Shown here: piece after piece, positions 8,402 to 19,199 of the stretch
How the letters are laid out: the number at the start of each line of letters is the position of its first letter
How positions within the stretch are numbered: the stretch's first letter is position 1
From: Alkalibacterium sp. AK22
GTDB lineage: Bacteria > Bacillota > Bacilli > Lactobacillales > Carnobacteriaceae_A
Assembly: GCF_000585255.1 (NCBI RefSeq)
Contig: NZ_JANL01000014.1
Coordinates: 1-64,000, forward strand
Direction of reading: 5' to 3'
DNA length: 64,000 bases
The notes under the pieces: model-generated
Databases searched by the model: none
What the model was told of the DNA's origin: nothing
Seen by the model: the letters and a program-made list of their open reading frames with translations, nothing else
Translations under genes and position numbers: made by a program

Positions 8402-10069
8402 ATGAAAAAGATGATGAATTTTGAGTTCTGGCAGAAGTTCGGTAAGGCATTGATGGGTGTGATTGCGGTCATGCCAGCCGCTGGTCTGATGATCAGTATC
8501 GGTGGATCGATTCCGATGATCAATCCGGACCTGGCTGCTTTAGTAGCTTTTGGAAGTGTAATAGAAAATATTGGCTGGGCAATCATTGGGAATCTACATA
8601 TTCTGTTTGCCTTGGCCATTGGAGGAAGCTGGGCCAAGGATAAAGCGGGCGGTGCATTCGCTGCCGGAATTGGCTTTATTCTGATCAATCGGATCACTGG
8701 AGCGATTTTTGGTGTCTCCAGCAGTATGCTGGCAGAAGAAGGTGCCGTCACTCAGACGTTATTCGGGACAGAGATTCCTGTGGACGGATACTTTGTTTCG
8801 GTGCTCGAAGCTCCTGCGCTGAACATGGGTGTCTTTGTCGGGATCATTGCCGGGTTCATGGGCGCCATGGCATACAATAAGTACTACAACTTCCGTAAAC
8901 TGCCGGATGCCTTATCTTTCTTCAACGGCAAGCGTTTCGTTCCTTTTGTCGTGATCGGCTGGTCGCTGATTGCCGCACTGATCTTGTCCGTTGTATGGCC
9001 TGTAATTCAGGGAGGCATCAACAGCTTTGGCGTCTGGATTGCCGAGTCGCAGGACAGTGCACCTGTACTGGCTCCTTTCCTGTTCGGGACACTTGAACGA
9101 CTGCTGCTACCTTTTGGCCTGCACCATATGCTGACAATTCCAATCAACTATACGCCTCTGGGAGGCACGTATCAGGTTCTTAGTGGTGCACAGGAAGGGG
9201 CTCTTGTCTATGGACAGGATCCTCTATGGCTGGCCTGGACACGTGATCTGGTTAATCTGGATGCTGCTGGAGATACCAGCACGTATCAGTATGCAATCGA
9301 AAACTTTGTCCCGGCTCGTTTCAAAGTAGGGCAAATGATCGGTTCATCCGGTATCCTTATGGGACTGGCTTATGCCATGTACAAGAACGTGGATGAAGAC
9401 AAGAAAAAGGGTTACAAGTCTATGTATCTGTCTGCCGGACTGGCTGTTTTTCTGACTGGTGTGACGGAGCCGCTGGAGTTCATGTTCATGTTTGCCGCCA
9501 TGCCGCTGTACGCTATTTATGCGGTTCTTCAAGGAGCGGCCTTTGCCATGGCTGACATTGTAAATTTAAGAATTCATGCGTTCGGAAATATCGAGTTGTT
9601 GACCCGGACCCCACTGGCGATGAGAGCCGGCCTGGGACTGGATATGCTGAACTTCTTATGGATTACGGCTGCTTTTGCAGTCGGGACCTACTTCCTGGCT
9701 AACTACCTAATCAATAGATTTGGCTATGCGACACCAGGACGCAAAGGGAACTACGAAAACACAGGGGCAGCCGCAGAAGGTGGCGAACCCGTAGATGCTT
9801 CGCAGCAGGTCTATGATGTGATTCATCTCCTTGGGGGCAAGGATAATATTGAAGACGTCGATGCCTGCATGACCCGTCTGCGTGTCAGTGTTAGGGATAC
9901 AGACAAGGTCGGCAGTGAGGATAAATGGAAAAAAGCCGGAGCGATGGGACTGGTGCATAAAAATACCGGTGTCCAGGCTATCTACGGTCCTAAAGCGGAT
10001 ATATTAAAATCCGACATCCTGGATGTGCTGGAATCCAATGCAGCGATTCCGTCCTCTTCTATAGAATAG
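8402..10069 (+). CDS. malT: Maltose/glucose-type PTS permease, EIICB
   Basis: Membrane sugar permease that imports and phosphorylates its substrate. The N-terminal EIIC domain (about 1-450) has multiple hydrophobic segments and the family motif FLFGTLERLLLPFGLHH. The C-terminal EIIB domain carries the phosphorylated cysteine C489 in DACMTRLRV. There is no EIIA domain, so phosphate must come from an EIIA-Glc-like partner in trans. The neighbours (maltase, glucokinase, MapP-like phosphatase) point to maltose, delivered as maltose 6'-phosphate, as for enterococcal MalT. Glucose or another alpha-glucoside cannot be excluded from sequence alone. It starts 2 bp after glcK. Confidence 0.85.
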   Translation: MKKMMNFEFWQKFGKALMGVIAVMPAAGLMISIGGSIPMINPDLAALVAFGSVIENIGWAIIGNLHILFALAIGGSWAKDKAGGAFAAGIGFILINRITGAIFGVSSSMLAEEGAVTQTLFGTEIPVDGYFVSVLEAPALNMGVFVGIIAGFMGAMAYNKYYNFRKLPDALSFFNGKRFVPFVVIGWSLIAALILSVVWPVIQGGINSFGVWIAESQDSAPVLAPFLFGTLERLLLPFGLHHMLTIPINYTPLGGTYQVLSGAQEGALVYGQDPLWLAWTRDLVNLDAAGDTSTYQYAIENFVPARFKVGQMIGSSGILMGLAYAMYKNVDEDKKKGYKSMYLSAGLAVFLTGVTEPLEFMFMFAAMPLYAIYAVLQGAAFAMADIVNLRIHAFGNIELLTRTPLAMRAGLGLDMLNFLWITAAFAVGTYFLANYLINRFGYATPGRKGNYENTGAAAEGGEPVDASQQVYDVIHLLGGKDNIEDVDACMTRLRVSVRDTDKVGSEDKWKKAGAMGLVHKNTGVQAIYGPKADILKSDILDVLESNAAIPSSSIE

Positions 10070-10158
10070 GACGCTTGTGTTATGATTAAATCAGCTGGCT
10101 GGATGAATATTTAGAGGCGGTAAAACAAATAGTCAGGTTCGTATCATCACGAGGCGTG

Positions 10159-10218
10159 CAGGCCGGCCGGAACAGCTGGTCTGGATGTCCTGGCTGATGA
10201 CTGTCGGGCCTGATTTTT
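10159..10218 (+). terminator. Possible attenuator between malT and mapP
   Basis: CAGGCC (10159-10164) can pair with GGCCTG (10207-10212), supported by inner ACAG/CTGT pairing, and ATTTTTA follows. The pairing is interrupted, so this is a weak call. It sits in the 251-bp gap between malT and mapP, where no clear promoter was found. Confidence 0.35.
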
Positions 10219-10320
10219 ACTGTGCCGAAGGGCGTCGATGGAAGCCTGTGACGTTTTGACTGTCAGCAGAAAGAAAGACAAGCAAGCATATTTGAGCATA
10301 AACGACAAAGGAGCACAGAA

Positions 10321-11166
10321 ATGAACGTATTGACACTGAACACGCACGCCTGGATGGAAGATGACCCACTTGAAAAGCTGGACAGACTGGCTGAACGGAT
10401 TGCCGCTTCTGCTTATGACTTTATCTGCCTGCAGGAAGTCAATCAGTCTCTCGCCGCAGATGAAGCCGAAGACCCGTTTTTTATCACACCGGAGGAAAAC
10501 CGGCATACGGTCGCTGTGAAAAAAGACAATTATGCCCTGCTGCTGATTCAGAAGCTCAGGGAACAGGGGATAAACTATTACTGGAGCTGGACGGCTAATC
10601 ATATTGGCTACAGCATGTACGATGAAGGAGTCGCTCTGCTTAGCTTGCAGCCTTTTGTAGCTGAAGGACATCTAGTCTCTCTGTCGACAGACTATGAGCA
10701 TCACTATACCCGTAAGATACTGAAAGCCAAGGCTGAAAGAGGCGGGAAACTCTGGACTGTTTTGTCTGTGCACTACTCCTGGTGGCAGTCAGAAGAAGGA
10801 GAAGCGCTTTTTCAAAGTGAATGGGACAAGACCCTTGACCAGATCGGTACGGGGGAAAAAGACCATCTGCTGATTATGGGTGATTTTAACAACGATCCCT
10901 CGGCTGAGTCCGAAGGGTATCACTATGTCAGACAGACGGCTCCTTATTTGCAAGACGCTTTCCTGGTTTCTGAAAAGCAGACCGGTGAAGCGACAGTTGA
11001 GAAGGAAATCGATGGCTGGGAAGGGCACAAGGCCCATAAGCGGATCGACTATGTCTTTGCGGGACAGAAACTGGAGATAAAGAGCTACCGGGTTGTGTTT
11101 GATGGAATCAGCGGGCCTGTCATCAGCGACCATTTTGGAGTGGAAGCGGTTATAAATGAGGAATAA
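10321..11166 (+). CDS. mapP: Maltose-6'-phosphate phosphatase-like EEP-family enzyme
   Basis: A 281-residue cytoplasmic endonuclease/exonuclease/phosphatase-fold protein. Family active-site motifs are in order: TLNTH (N-terminal Asn), LQEVNQ (metal Glu), SVHYSWW (His), GDFNNDP (Asp/Asn) and SDHFG (catalytic Asp-His). Most EEP proteins are nucleases, but in Enterococcus faecalis MapP of this family removes the 6'-phosphate from maltose imported by MalT. Location directly behind a MalT-like PTS and beside maltases and glucokinase makes that role the best reading. The start has AAAGGAG seven bases upstream. It could alternatively act on another sugar phosphate. Confidence 0.82.
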   Translation: MNVLTLNTHAWMEDDPLEKLDRLAERIAASAYDFICLQEVNQSLAADEAEDPFFITPEENRHTVAVKKDNYALLLIQKLREQGINYYWSWTANHIGYSMYDEGVALLSLQPFVAEGHLVSLSTDYEHHYTRKILKAKAERGGKLWTVLSVHYSWWQSEEGEALFQSEWDKTLDQIGTGEKDHLLIMGDFNNDPSAESEGYHYVRQTAPYLQDAFLVSEKQTGEATVEKEIDGWEGHKAHKRIDYVFAGQKLEIKSYRVVFDGISGPVISDHFGVEAVINEE

Positions 11167-11227
11167 CTCATGTTCTTACTAAAAGTTAGGGATATGACGT
11201 GACACGCCCGGGTCAAGATGATATAGT

Positions 11228-11261
11228 AAGCACTGGATATTTAACCATTCAGTGCTTTTTT
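11228..11261 (+). terminator. Rho-independent terminator after mapP
   Basis: AAGCACTG (11228-11235) pairs with CAGTGCTT (11250-11257), followed by TTTT. It closes the maltose block and separates it from the ABC transporter genes. Confidence 0.75.
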
Positions 11262-11293
11262 AATGCATGGATAAGAAAAGGGGAGTATTTAGT

Positions 11294-12196
11294 ATGAAAA
11301 AGTCTTTACTATACACAAGTGTTTTGACCATGAGCGGTTTCCTGCTGGCCTGCGGTAATGGCGCAGATGACAGCGCGGACGAGGCGGAAATGGATGCAAC
11401 AGAAGAAACGGCTGAAGACACGGGAGAAGAAACAGCTGGGGACGATTCTTGGGCTACAGTTGAAGAAGAAGGTGTACTGACCGTGGGGACATCAGGGACT
11501 TATGCGCCCATCACTTTCTTTGATGAAAACAATGAGCTAACCGGCTTTGAAGTTGAACTGGTCCGTGAAATCGGTGAACGTCTTGACTTGGAAGTTGAAT
11601 TTGAAACCATGGACTTTGACGGCATCTTGCCTTCTCTCAGAAATGGTCAGATCGACGTGGCGGCACATGATTTTGCCATCACCGAAGAGCGTCTAGAAGT
11701 GTTTGACTTTGTCGATCCGCATAAATTCTCATACGGCTCAGTAATCGTACGGGCAGAAGATCAGGACCGCTTTGAATCTGCCTACGATCTGGAAGGTGTT
11801 GACGTCGCTGTCGGTTCCTTGACTAGTAACTATGCAGTGTTTGCTGACAACATCGGTGCTAACGGTACCGCCTATGACGGAGGTGTTGAAGCGATCTTAA
11901 GAGATGTCATCAACGGCAATCAGGATGCCTACCTGAACGATTATCTGGTTTTAAGCAATACCCTGGAAGAATTTGGTGATGATCGTCTGGCGATTGCAGA
12001 AGACGTACGGTTCCACGCAACAGAAAGTGCCATGGCTGTTCTACAGGGCAACGAAACACTGAGAGACCAGTTGAGCGAAGCGCTCGCTGAGCTCCAGGAA
12101 GAAGGCGTTGTATCTGAACTGGCCATCGAGTTTCTCGGTGTAGACGTTACAGAACCGCTTGACGACGAGGACATTGTCGGTTTGGACGGAGAATAA
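11294..12196 (+). CDS. Amino acid ABC transporter substrate-binding lipoprotein
   Basis: A 300-residue family 3 (polar amino acid) periplasmic-type binding protein anchored as a lipoprotein. The signal peptide ends in the lipobox LLAC (Cys20). A long Asp/Glu-rich linker (about 22-50) precedes the binding fold, which begins with GVLTVGTSGTYAP and GFEVELVREIGERL. ATG 11294 is preferred over 11267 because GGGGAG lies about nine bases before it and the signal peptide then begins MKKSLLY. Permease and ATPase genes follow in the same direction. The substrate cannot be told; His, Glu, Gln, cystine or Arg are all possible. The extreme acidity of the linker fits an outer-surface protein of a salt- or alkali-adapted cell. 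Confidence 0.88.
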   Translation: MKKSLLYTSVLTMSGFLLACGNGADDSADEAEMDATEETAEDTGEETAGDDSWATVEEEGVLTVGTSGTYAPITFFDENNELTGFEVELVREIGERLDLEVEFETMDFDGILPSLRNGQIDVAAHDFAITEERLEVFDFVDPHKFSYGSVIVRAEDQDRFESAYDLEGVDVAVGSLTSNYAVFADNIGANGTAYDGGVEAILRDVINGNQDAYLNDYLVLSNTLEEFGDDRLAIAEDVRFHATESAMAVLQGNETLRDQLSEALAELQEEGVVSELAIEFLGVDVTEPLDDEDIVGLDGE

Positions 12197-12206
12197 GCAA
12201 GAGAAT

Positions 12207-12247
12207 AAACATACAAGAAGCCAGCTCTTCTTGTATGTTTTCTTTTT
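12207..12247 (+). terminator. Intra-operon terminator between binding protein and permease genes
   Basis: A perfect 14-bp stem (12207-12220 with 12227-12240), 6-base loop and TCTTTTT tail, 10 bases after the binding-protein stop codon. Partial read-through would give more binding protein than permease. Confidence 0.8.
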
Positions 12248-12282
12248 AAGCTGTGAAATCATAAAAGAAAGAGGGTTCTAAG

Positions 12283-12981
12283 ATGTTTGAAACGTTCCGT
12301 GAAATCCGCTGGGACTACCTGTTTGATTTTGAATTAGCGGCAGACTCGCTGCCGTTTCTACTGGAAGGCCTGCAGGTGACCATGATTATCGCCCTGTTCA
12401 GTATGTTTTTTGCGCTGATACTGGGGATGGTGATAGGTATTGCCCGCATGTCCAAGTATGCTGTGCTGCACTTGCCGGCAAGGCTGTATATCTCTTTCAT
12501 GAGAGGTACCCCTTTACTGGTGTTTATCTTTATTCTTTATTACGGCTTGCCCGTGATTGGTATCGAGTTTGACAGTGCGGTGGTGGCTGCAATCGTCGGA
12601 GTCAGTCTGAACTTTGCAGCCTACAATGCAGAAGTTGTCCGATCGGCAATCCTGTCGGTGCCCAAAGGACAGTGGGAAGCGGCGGCAACACTGCAGATGG
12701 ATTATTTCCAGACTCTGAGAAGAATCATTATTCCGCAGGCGACCCGGATCGCCCTGCCGCCGACGTTCAATATTTTTATGGATGTAGTCAAAGGAACATC
12801 GCTGGCTTCGGTTATTACCGTCCAGGAACTGCTGTACAGCTCACGTCTGGTTGCGGGAAGAACATTTGACAGCATGACCATGTACATTACGGCTGCGCTG
12901 ATTTACTGGCTAGTGTGCATTGTGATCGGTTATTTCCAGGACCGCCTGGAAATTCGCTACAATCGCTACCTGACTAATTAA
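12283..12981 (+). CDS. Amino acid ABC transporter permease
   Basis: A 232-residue inner-membrane subunit of the HisMQ type. It has about five hydrophobic segments and the EAA loop (YFQTLRRIIIPQATRIALPP, about 147-166) that contacts the ATPase. FMRGTPLLVFIFILYY is the usual family motif. It lies between the binding protein and ATPase genes, 12 bp before the latter, and is likely a homodimer because only one permease gene is present. Confidence 0.9.
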   Translation: MFETFREIRWDYLFDFELAADSLPFLLEGLQVTMIIALFSMFFALILGMVIGIARMSKYAVLHLPARLYISFMRGTPLLVFIFILYYGLPVIGIEFDSAVVAAIVGVSLNFAAYNAEVVRSAILSVPKGQWEAAATLQMDYFQTLRRIIIPQATRIALPPTFNIFMDVVKGTSLASVITVQELLYSSRLVAGRTFDSMTMYITAALIYWLVCIVIGYFQDRLEIRYNRYLTN

Positions 12982-12993
12982 GGAGGATACACA

Positions 12994-13737
12994 ATGATAA
13001 CGGTTAAAAATCTCAAAAAAAGTTTTGACGATACCCCGGTGCTGAAATCGATTGATCTTCAGGTCGAAAAAGGAGACGTGGTCTGCCTAGTCGGGGCATC
13101 AGGCTCAGGGAAAACCACCCTATTACGCTGCTTGAATCTGCTGGAGACTCCCGACGAAGGAAGTATCAGAATCGGAGACAAGGAAGTACAGTTCGGTGAA
13201 AAGCCACTGACCAAAAAAGACACCAAGGAAATCCGTCATTATTCAGGTATGGTTTTTCAGGGGTTTCACCTGTTCCCGCATATGACGCTGATAGACAATA
13301 TTACAGAAGCCCCGCTAACAGCCAAAGAGCAGGACAAGGACACAATCATGCAGGAAGCACATGCGCTGCTTGAGAAAGTAGGTCTATCTGAGCATAAGGA
13401 TAAATATCCGGATGCCCTCTCTGGCGGACAGCAGCAGCGGGCAGCGATTGCCCGGGCGCTGATGATGCACCCGGATGTCATGCTGTTTGATGAGCCGACT
13501 TCCGCTTTGGATCCTCAGCTTGTTCGTGAAGTACTGAAGGTTATCGAAAGTCTGGCCAAGGAAGGGCAGACCATGGTGATTGTCACACATGAAATGAACT
13601 TTGCCCGACGGATTGCAGACAAGGCATTCTTTATGGGTGACGGCTATATCGTGGAAGAAGGACCGGCTGATCAGGTACTGGCGGATCCGAAAGAAGACCG
13701 GACTCGCGAATTTCTGGCGCTGCTGGAAGATGAATAA
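12994..13737 (+). CDS. Amino acid ABC transporter ATP-binding protein
   Basis: A 247-residue ATPase that powers the preceding permease. Walker A is GASGSGKTT (about 32-40), the Q-loop VFQGFHLFPHM, the signature LSGGQQQR, Walker [14 protein letters not shown] and the switch His in VTHEM. These are typical of the GlnQ/HisP group. An AGGAGG ribosome site lies 12 bp after the permease stop, so the two are translated from one message. Confidence 0.93.
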   Translation: MITVKNLKKSFDDTPVLKSIDLQVEKGDVVCLVGASGSGKTTLLRCLNLLETPDEGSIRIGDKEVQFGEKPLTKKDTKEIRHYSGMVFQGFHLFPHMTLIDNITEAPLTAKEQDKDTIMQEAHALLEKVGLSEHKDKYPDALSGGQQQRAAIARALMMHPDVMLFDEPTSALDPQLVREVLKVIESLAKEGQTMVIVTHEMNFARRIADKAFFMGDGYIVEEGPADQVLADPKEDRTREFLALLEDE

Positions 13738-13866
13738 TCTTTTTCGACCTATTATTGCCTGTGTTGTTGAGTGTAAGCAGGCCAGCACGCCATAAGTGGC
13801 CTGCATCGAGTCTACCAGATAGTTTATCTGAACATGTCTTTAAAAAGTGTAGTTTTGGGGCTAAAA

Positions 13867-13901
13867 GTCAGTTCAGCCTAGAAGAAGGAGCCTGAACTGA
13901 C
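13867..13901. repeat. 10-bp inverted repeat
   Basis: GTCAGTTCAG (13867-13876) pairs exactly with CTGAACTGAC (13892-13901) over a purine-rich 15-base loop containing AGAAGGAG. There is no T-run after it. Confidence 0.7.
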
Positions 13902-13945
13902 TGGTCAGCTCTCAAGATAGGAATAAGTGAGGCTAAGCATATGAG

Positions 13946-14010
13946 CACACCCGCATGGCACTTTGTGTCTCTTTGAGTAGAGAGCAAGGCAGCACACGGG
14001 TGTGTTTTTT
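13946..14010 (+). terminator. Terminator downstream of the first ABC operon
   Basis: CACACCCG (13946-13953) pairs with CGGGTGTG (13997-14004), followed by TTTTTT. The intervening 43 bases can fold further. It is 200 bp past the ATPase stop and about 90 bp before the alcohol dehydrogenase. Confidence 0.6.
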
Positions 14011-14102
14011 ATAGTGGAAATGTAAGGCTTTTCTTTTTTGTGATAGAGGTGTTTTTGTTATGGTGAAGCTGTATAAAAAAACGAAGGGAGTCTATAGATA
14101 AA

Positions 14103-15197
14103 ATGAAGATAAGCGCAGCTGTTACCGCAGAAGACGGGAAGGCATTTGACATCAGGGAGATTGAACTTCAGGAACCTAAAGCCAATGAGGTGCTGATTAG
14201 GGTCGTGGCTTCAGGAGTCTGTCATACGGATATGGTAGCCAGAGATTCAGGGATTACGCCGAAACCGGCGGTACTGGGACATGAAGGGTCAGGTATCGTT
14301 GAAAAGGTGGGTACGGGAGTCGAGCATTTTGAAAAAGGCGATCATGTGGTCATGAGTTATGTACATTGCGGAAACTGTGAGCAGTGTCTGACCGGCTATC
14401 CGGCGACCTGTGAATTTCTGACACCTATGAATTTTGAAGGAAAAGCTCAGGACGGGACCCACCGCCATTTTGAAGGGGAACAGAGCTTATCCATGTTTTT
14501 CGGCCAGTCGTCCTTTGCAACCTATGCGATTGCGCATGAGCAGAATATTGTCAAAGTAACCAAGGATGTCGACTTAAATATTTTAGGTCCGCTCGGATGC
14601 GGGATTCAGACAGGGGCCGGTACGGTCTTGAATAATCTGAAGCCGGCATTTGGGACCAGCATTGCGATATTTGGAGCCGGAGGGGTAGGCTTGAGTGCAG
14701 TGATGGCGGCCAAAATTAAAAACTGCCAGCACATTATTGCAGTGGATGTGCATGACAGCCGGCTTGAGAAGGCCAAAGAGCTGGGAGCTACTCATACAAT
14801 CAATAGCAAGAACACTGAAGATGTCGTGGAAAAAATCAGAGAAATCACCGGTGGCGGCACACACTATGCCCTGGATACGACCGGTATTTCTCCTGTCGTC
14901 AAGCAGGCCCTGCAGGGATTAAGAGCCCGAGGGGAGCTGGCTGTTGTGGGGATTGGATCGGACTTTGAAATGGATCTGATGCAGGACCTGATGGGACAAG
15001 GGAAGACTATCAAAGGAGTTATTGAGGGAGATGCCGTACCGAAAGTCTTTATCCCCAAGCTGATTGCCTACTATCAGCAAGGACTGTTCCCCTTCGACAA
15101 GCTGATCAAAGAATATGACTTTGAAGACATCAATCAGGCCTTTAGTGATTCAGAGTCAGGGAAGACAATCAAGCCAGTGCTGAAAATCAAACAGTAG
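14103..15197 (+). CDS. Zinc-dependent alcohol dehydrogenase, aryl-alcohol type
   Basis: A 364-residue medium-chain dehydrogenase that interconverts an alcohol and an aldehyde with NAD(H). Catalytic zinc ligands are seen in GVCHTD (Cys), GHEG (His) and GPLGCGIQTG (Cys). The structural zinc lobe CGNCEQCLTGYPATC has all four cysteines. The Rossmann motif is GAGGVGLSA and an acidic residue follows in IAVDVHD, favouring NAD. The sequence resembles benzyl-alcohol and class III-like dehydrogenases. It is a single-gene unit with GAAGGGAG upstream and shares a convergent terminator with the glv operon. The substrate is not determinable. Confidence 0.85.
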   Translation: MKISAAVTAEDGKAFDIREIELQEPKANEVLIRVVASGVCHTDMVARDSGITPKPAVLGHEGSGIVEKVGTGVEHFEKGDHVVMSYVHCGNCEQCLTGYPATCEFLTPMNFEGKAQDGTHRHFEGEQSLSMFFGQSSFATYAIAHEQNIVKVTKDVDLNILGPLGCGIQTGAGTVLNNLKPAFGTSIAIFGAGGVGLSAVMAAKIKNCQHIIAVDVHDSRLEKAKELGATHTINSKNTEDVVEKIREITGGGTHYALDTTGISPVVKQALQGLRARGELAVVGIGSDFEMDLMQDLMGQGKTIKGVIEGDAVPKVFIPKLIAYYQQGLFPFDKLIKEYDFEDINQAFSDSESGKTIKPVLKIKQ

Positions 15198-15255
15198 AGC
15201 GGCACCTGTAGCCAGGATGCAGCTTTGTCTGCTCGGATAGTCAGGATAAACGGCA

Positions 15256-15302
15256 GAATCCCCCCGGTCCAAAGCCATTAAAAGGCTGGACCGGGGGGAT
15301 TC
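15256..15302. terminator. Bidirectional terminator between convergent adh and glvA
   Basis: A perfect 15-bp stem (15256-15270 with 15288-15302) has inner AGCC/GGCT pairs and flanking T/A residues. It lies between two genes ending toward each other. Confidence 0.85.
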
Positions 15303-15304
15303 GT

Positions 15305-18269
<2,965 letters not shown>

Positions 18270-18325
18270 AAGTATTTCCTCCAAATAAAATAATTTTCAA
18301 TCCAGCTTATGTGATCGATGCATTG

Positions 18326-18355
18326 AGTATAACGTGTAAGCGGTTAAAATGTTAG
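18326..18355 (-). promoter_or_regulatory. glvC promoter with cre site in the spacer
   Basis: On the minus strand, -35 CTAACA (18350-18355), 18-base spacer and -10 TATACT (18326-18331). The spacer holds the cre-like site TGTAAGCGGTTAAA (plus strand 18335-18348), which matches 13 of 14 positions of TGWAANCGNTNWCA. CcpA bound there would block polymerase. Confidence 0.75.
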
Positions 18356-18369
18356 GGTTCTCAAAGCAA

Positions 18370-18405
18370 AGGAAACGTGTTTCACCGAAGTGGAACACGT
18401 TTCCT
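18370..18405 (-). terminator. Terminator of the glv-side RpiR gene (UUCG-type loop)
   Basis: AGGAAACGTGTT (18370-18381) pairs with AACACGTTTCCT (18394-18405), and the stem extends inward to a TTCG loop on the minus strand. TTTGCTTTG follows in that direction. It begins 18 bases after the regulator's stop codon and separates it from the glv promoter. Confidence 0.75.
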
Positions 18406-18422
18406 GATAAAGTATGCGGGAT

Positions 18423-19169
18423 TTAATTCAAGTAGCGTTCAACAATTAACTCAAATGAGAGCAAAACTCCTGGAAAGAAAAGGTTAGGTAGCAGATTTCG
18501 GTCATCCAGAGAGTGAGAGTCGCGAATTTTTAGATTCAAATTAGAAATTTCAGCTATCCGGTTAGGTGCTTCATGCGTGTAGGAAACTGTAAATATCTTG
18601 GCATCAGCCGCTTTTTTTAGTTTTTCGTACACTTGCTCGGTTTCACCGGAACGGGATATCACTAGCATAACCGCAATATCATCCAAGTTGTTTTCAAAAA
18701 TGCCGACCGAATCAGACCCACTTGCGAGTATCGCTTTTTTACCTAGGACCAGAAGCTTTTTGTAAAGGTATTCCGCCACAATTTTTGAAAAGCCGGTAGC
18801 ATAGAGAAAGACATACTTGTCTTTGCTGTTCAGGACTTTGTCGATGAAAAGATCCATTGTTTCCTGAGTACAGTTTGCCAACATGTCTATTGAATCGGTA
18901 TTTTTAATCAATCTAGAGTCATCGTAGTCCGTGTACTCAGCTTGCTTGACGAGAGGGAGCAGTGAATAATACATATCTGTGAAGCCGCTGTAGCCTAATT
19001 TTTTGGACAAGCGAATAACAGAGGCGGGAGATGTAAATGTTTCTTTAGCTACAGCACGAACGCCCATATCCTGTATTTCAGAGATATGAGCAATGATGTA
19101 TGTTAGGATATCAGTCTCCATAGCTGTCAGTTTTTTTCCTGAAGTCAGTTTATTCAAATCAATCAACAA
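18423..19169 (-). CDS. RpiR-family transcriptional regulator, probably of the glv genes
   Basis: A 248-residue regulator with an N-terminal RpiR helix-turn-helix (about 1-80; VRAVAKETFTSPASVIRLSKKLGY is the recognition region) and a C-terminal SIS sugar-phosphate-binding domain (VFLYATGFS...VMLVISRSGET). GlvR of Bacillus belongs to the same family, and the gene ends about 150 bp from the glvC start, so control of glvCA by a phosphorylated disaccharide is likely. The start is a TTG with AGAAGG just upstream; no earlier ATG fits. It lies 30 bp behind the second RpiR gene and may be co-transcribed with it. Confidence 0.85.
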   Translation of the reverse strand: MLIDLNKLTSGKKLTAMETDILTYIIAHISEIQDMGVRAVAKETFTSPASVIRLSKKLGYSGFTDMYYSLLPLVKQAEYTDYDDSRLIKNTDSIDMLANCTQETMDLFIDKVLNSKDKYVFLYATGFSKIVAEYLYKKLLVLGKKAILASGSDSVGIFENNLDDIAVMLVISRSGETEQVYEKLKKAADAKIFTVSYTHEAPNRIAEISNLNLKIRDSHSLDDRNLLPNLFFPGVLLSFELIVERYLN

Positions 19170-19199
19170 GGCAGCCTTCTTTCTATAATAACAATCACT

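Larger units (their letters stand above)
13738..14102. other. 365-bp leader/intergenic region with three hairpins
   Basis: No gene is seen. Elements are GCAGGCCA/TGGCCTGC (13777-13804), a 10-bp stem at 13867-13901, and a T-tailed hairpin at 13946-14010. No riboswitch class is recognised. Confidence 0.5.

Noticed and set aside
13777-13804. GCAGGCCA/TGGCCTGC hairpin as terminator of the first ABC operon
   Set aside because: No T-run follows on the plus strand; the T-tailed hairpin at 13946-14010 is a better candidate.
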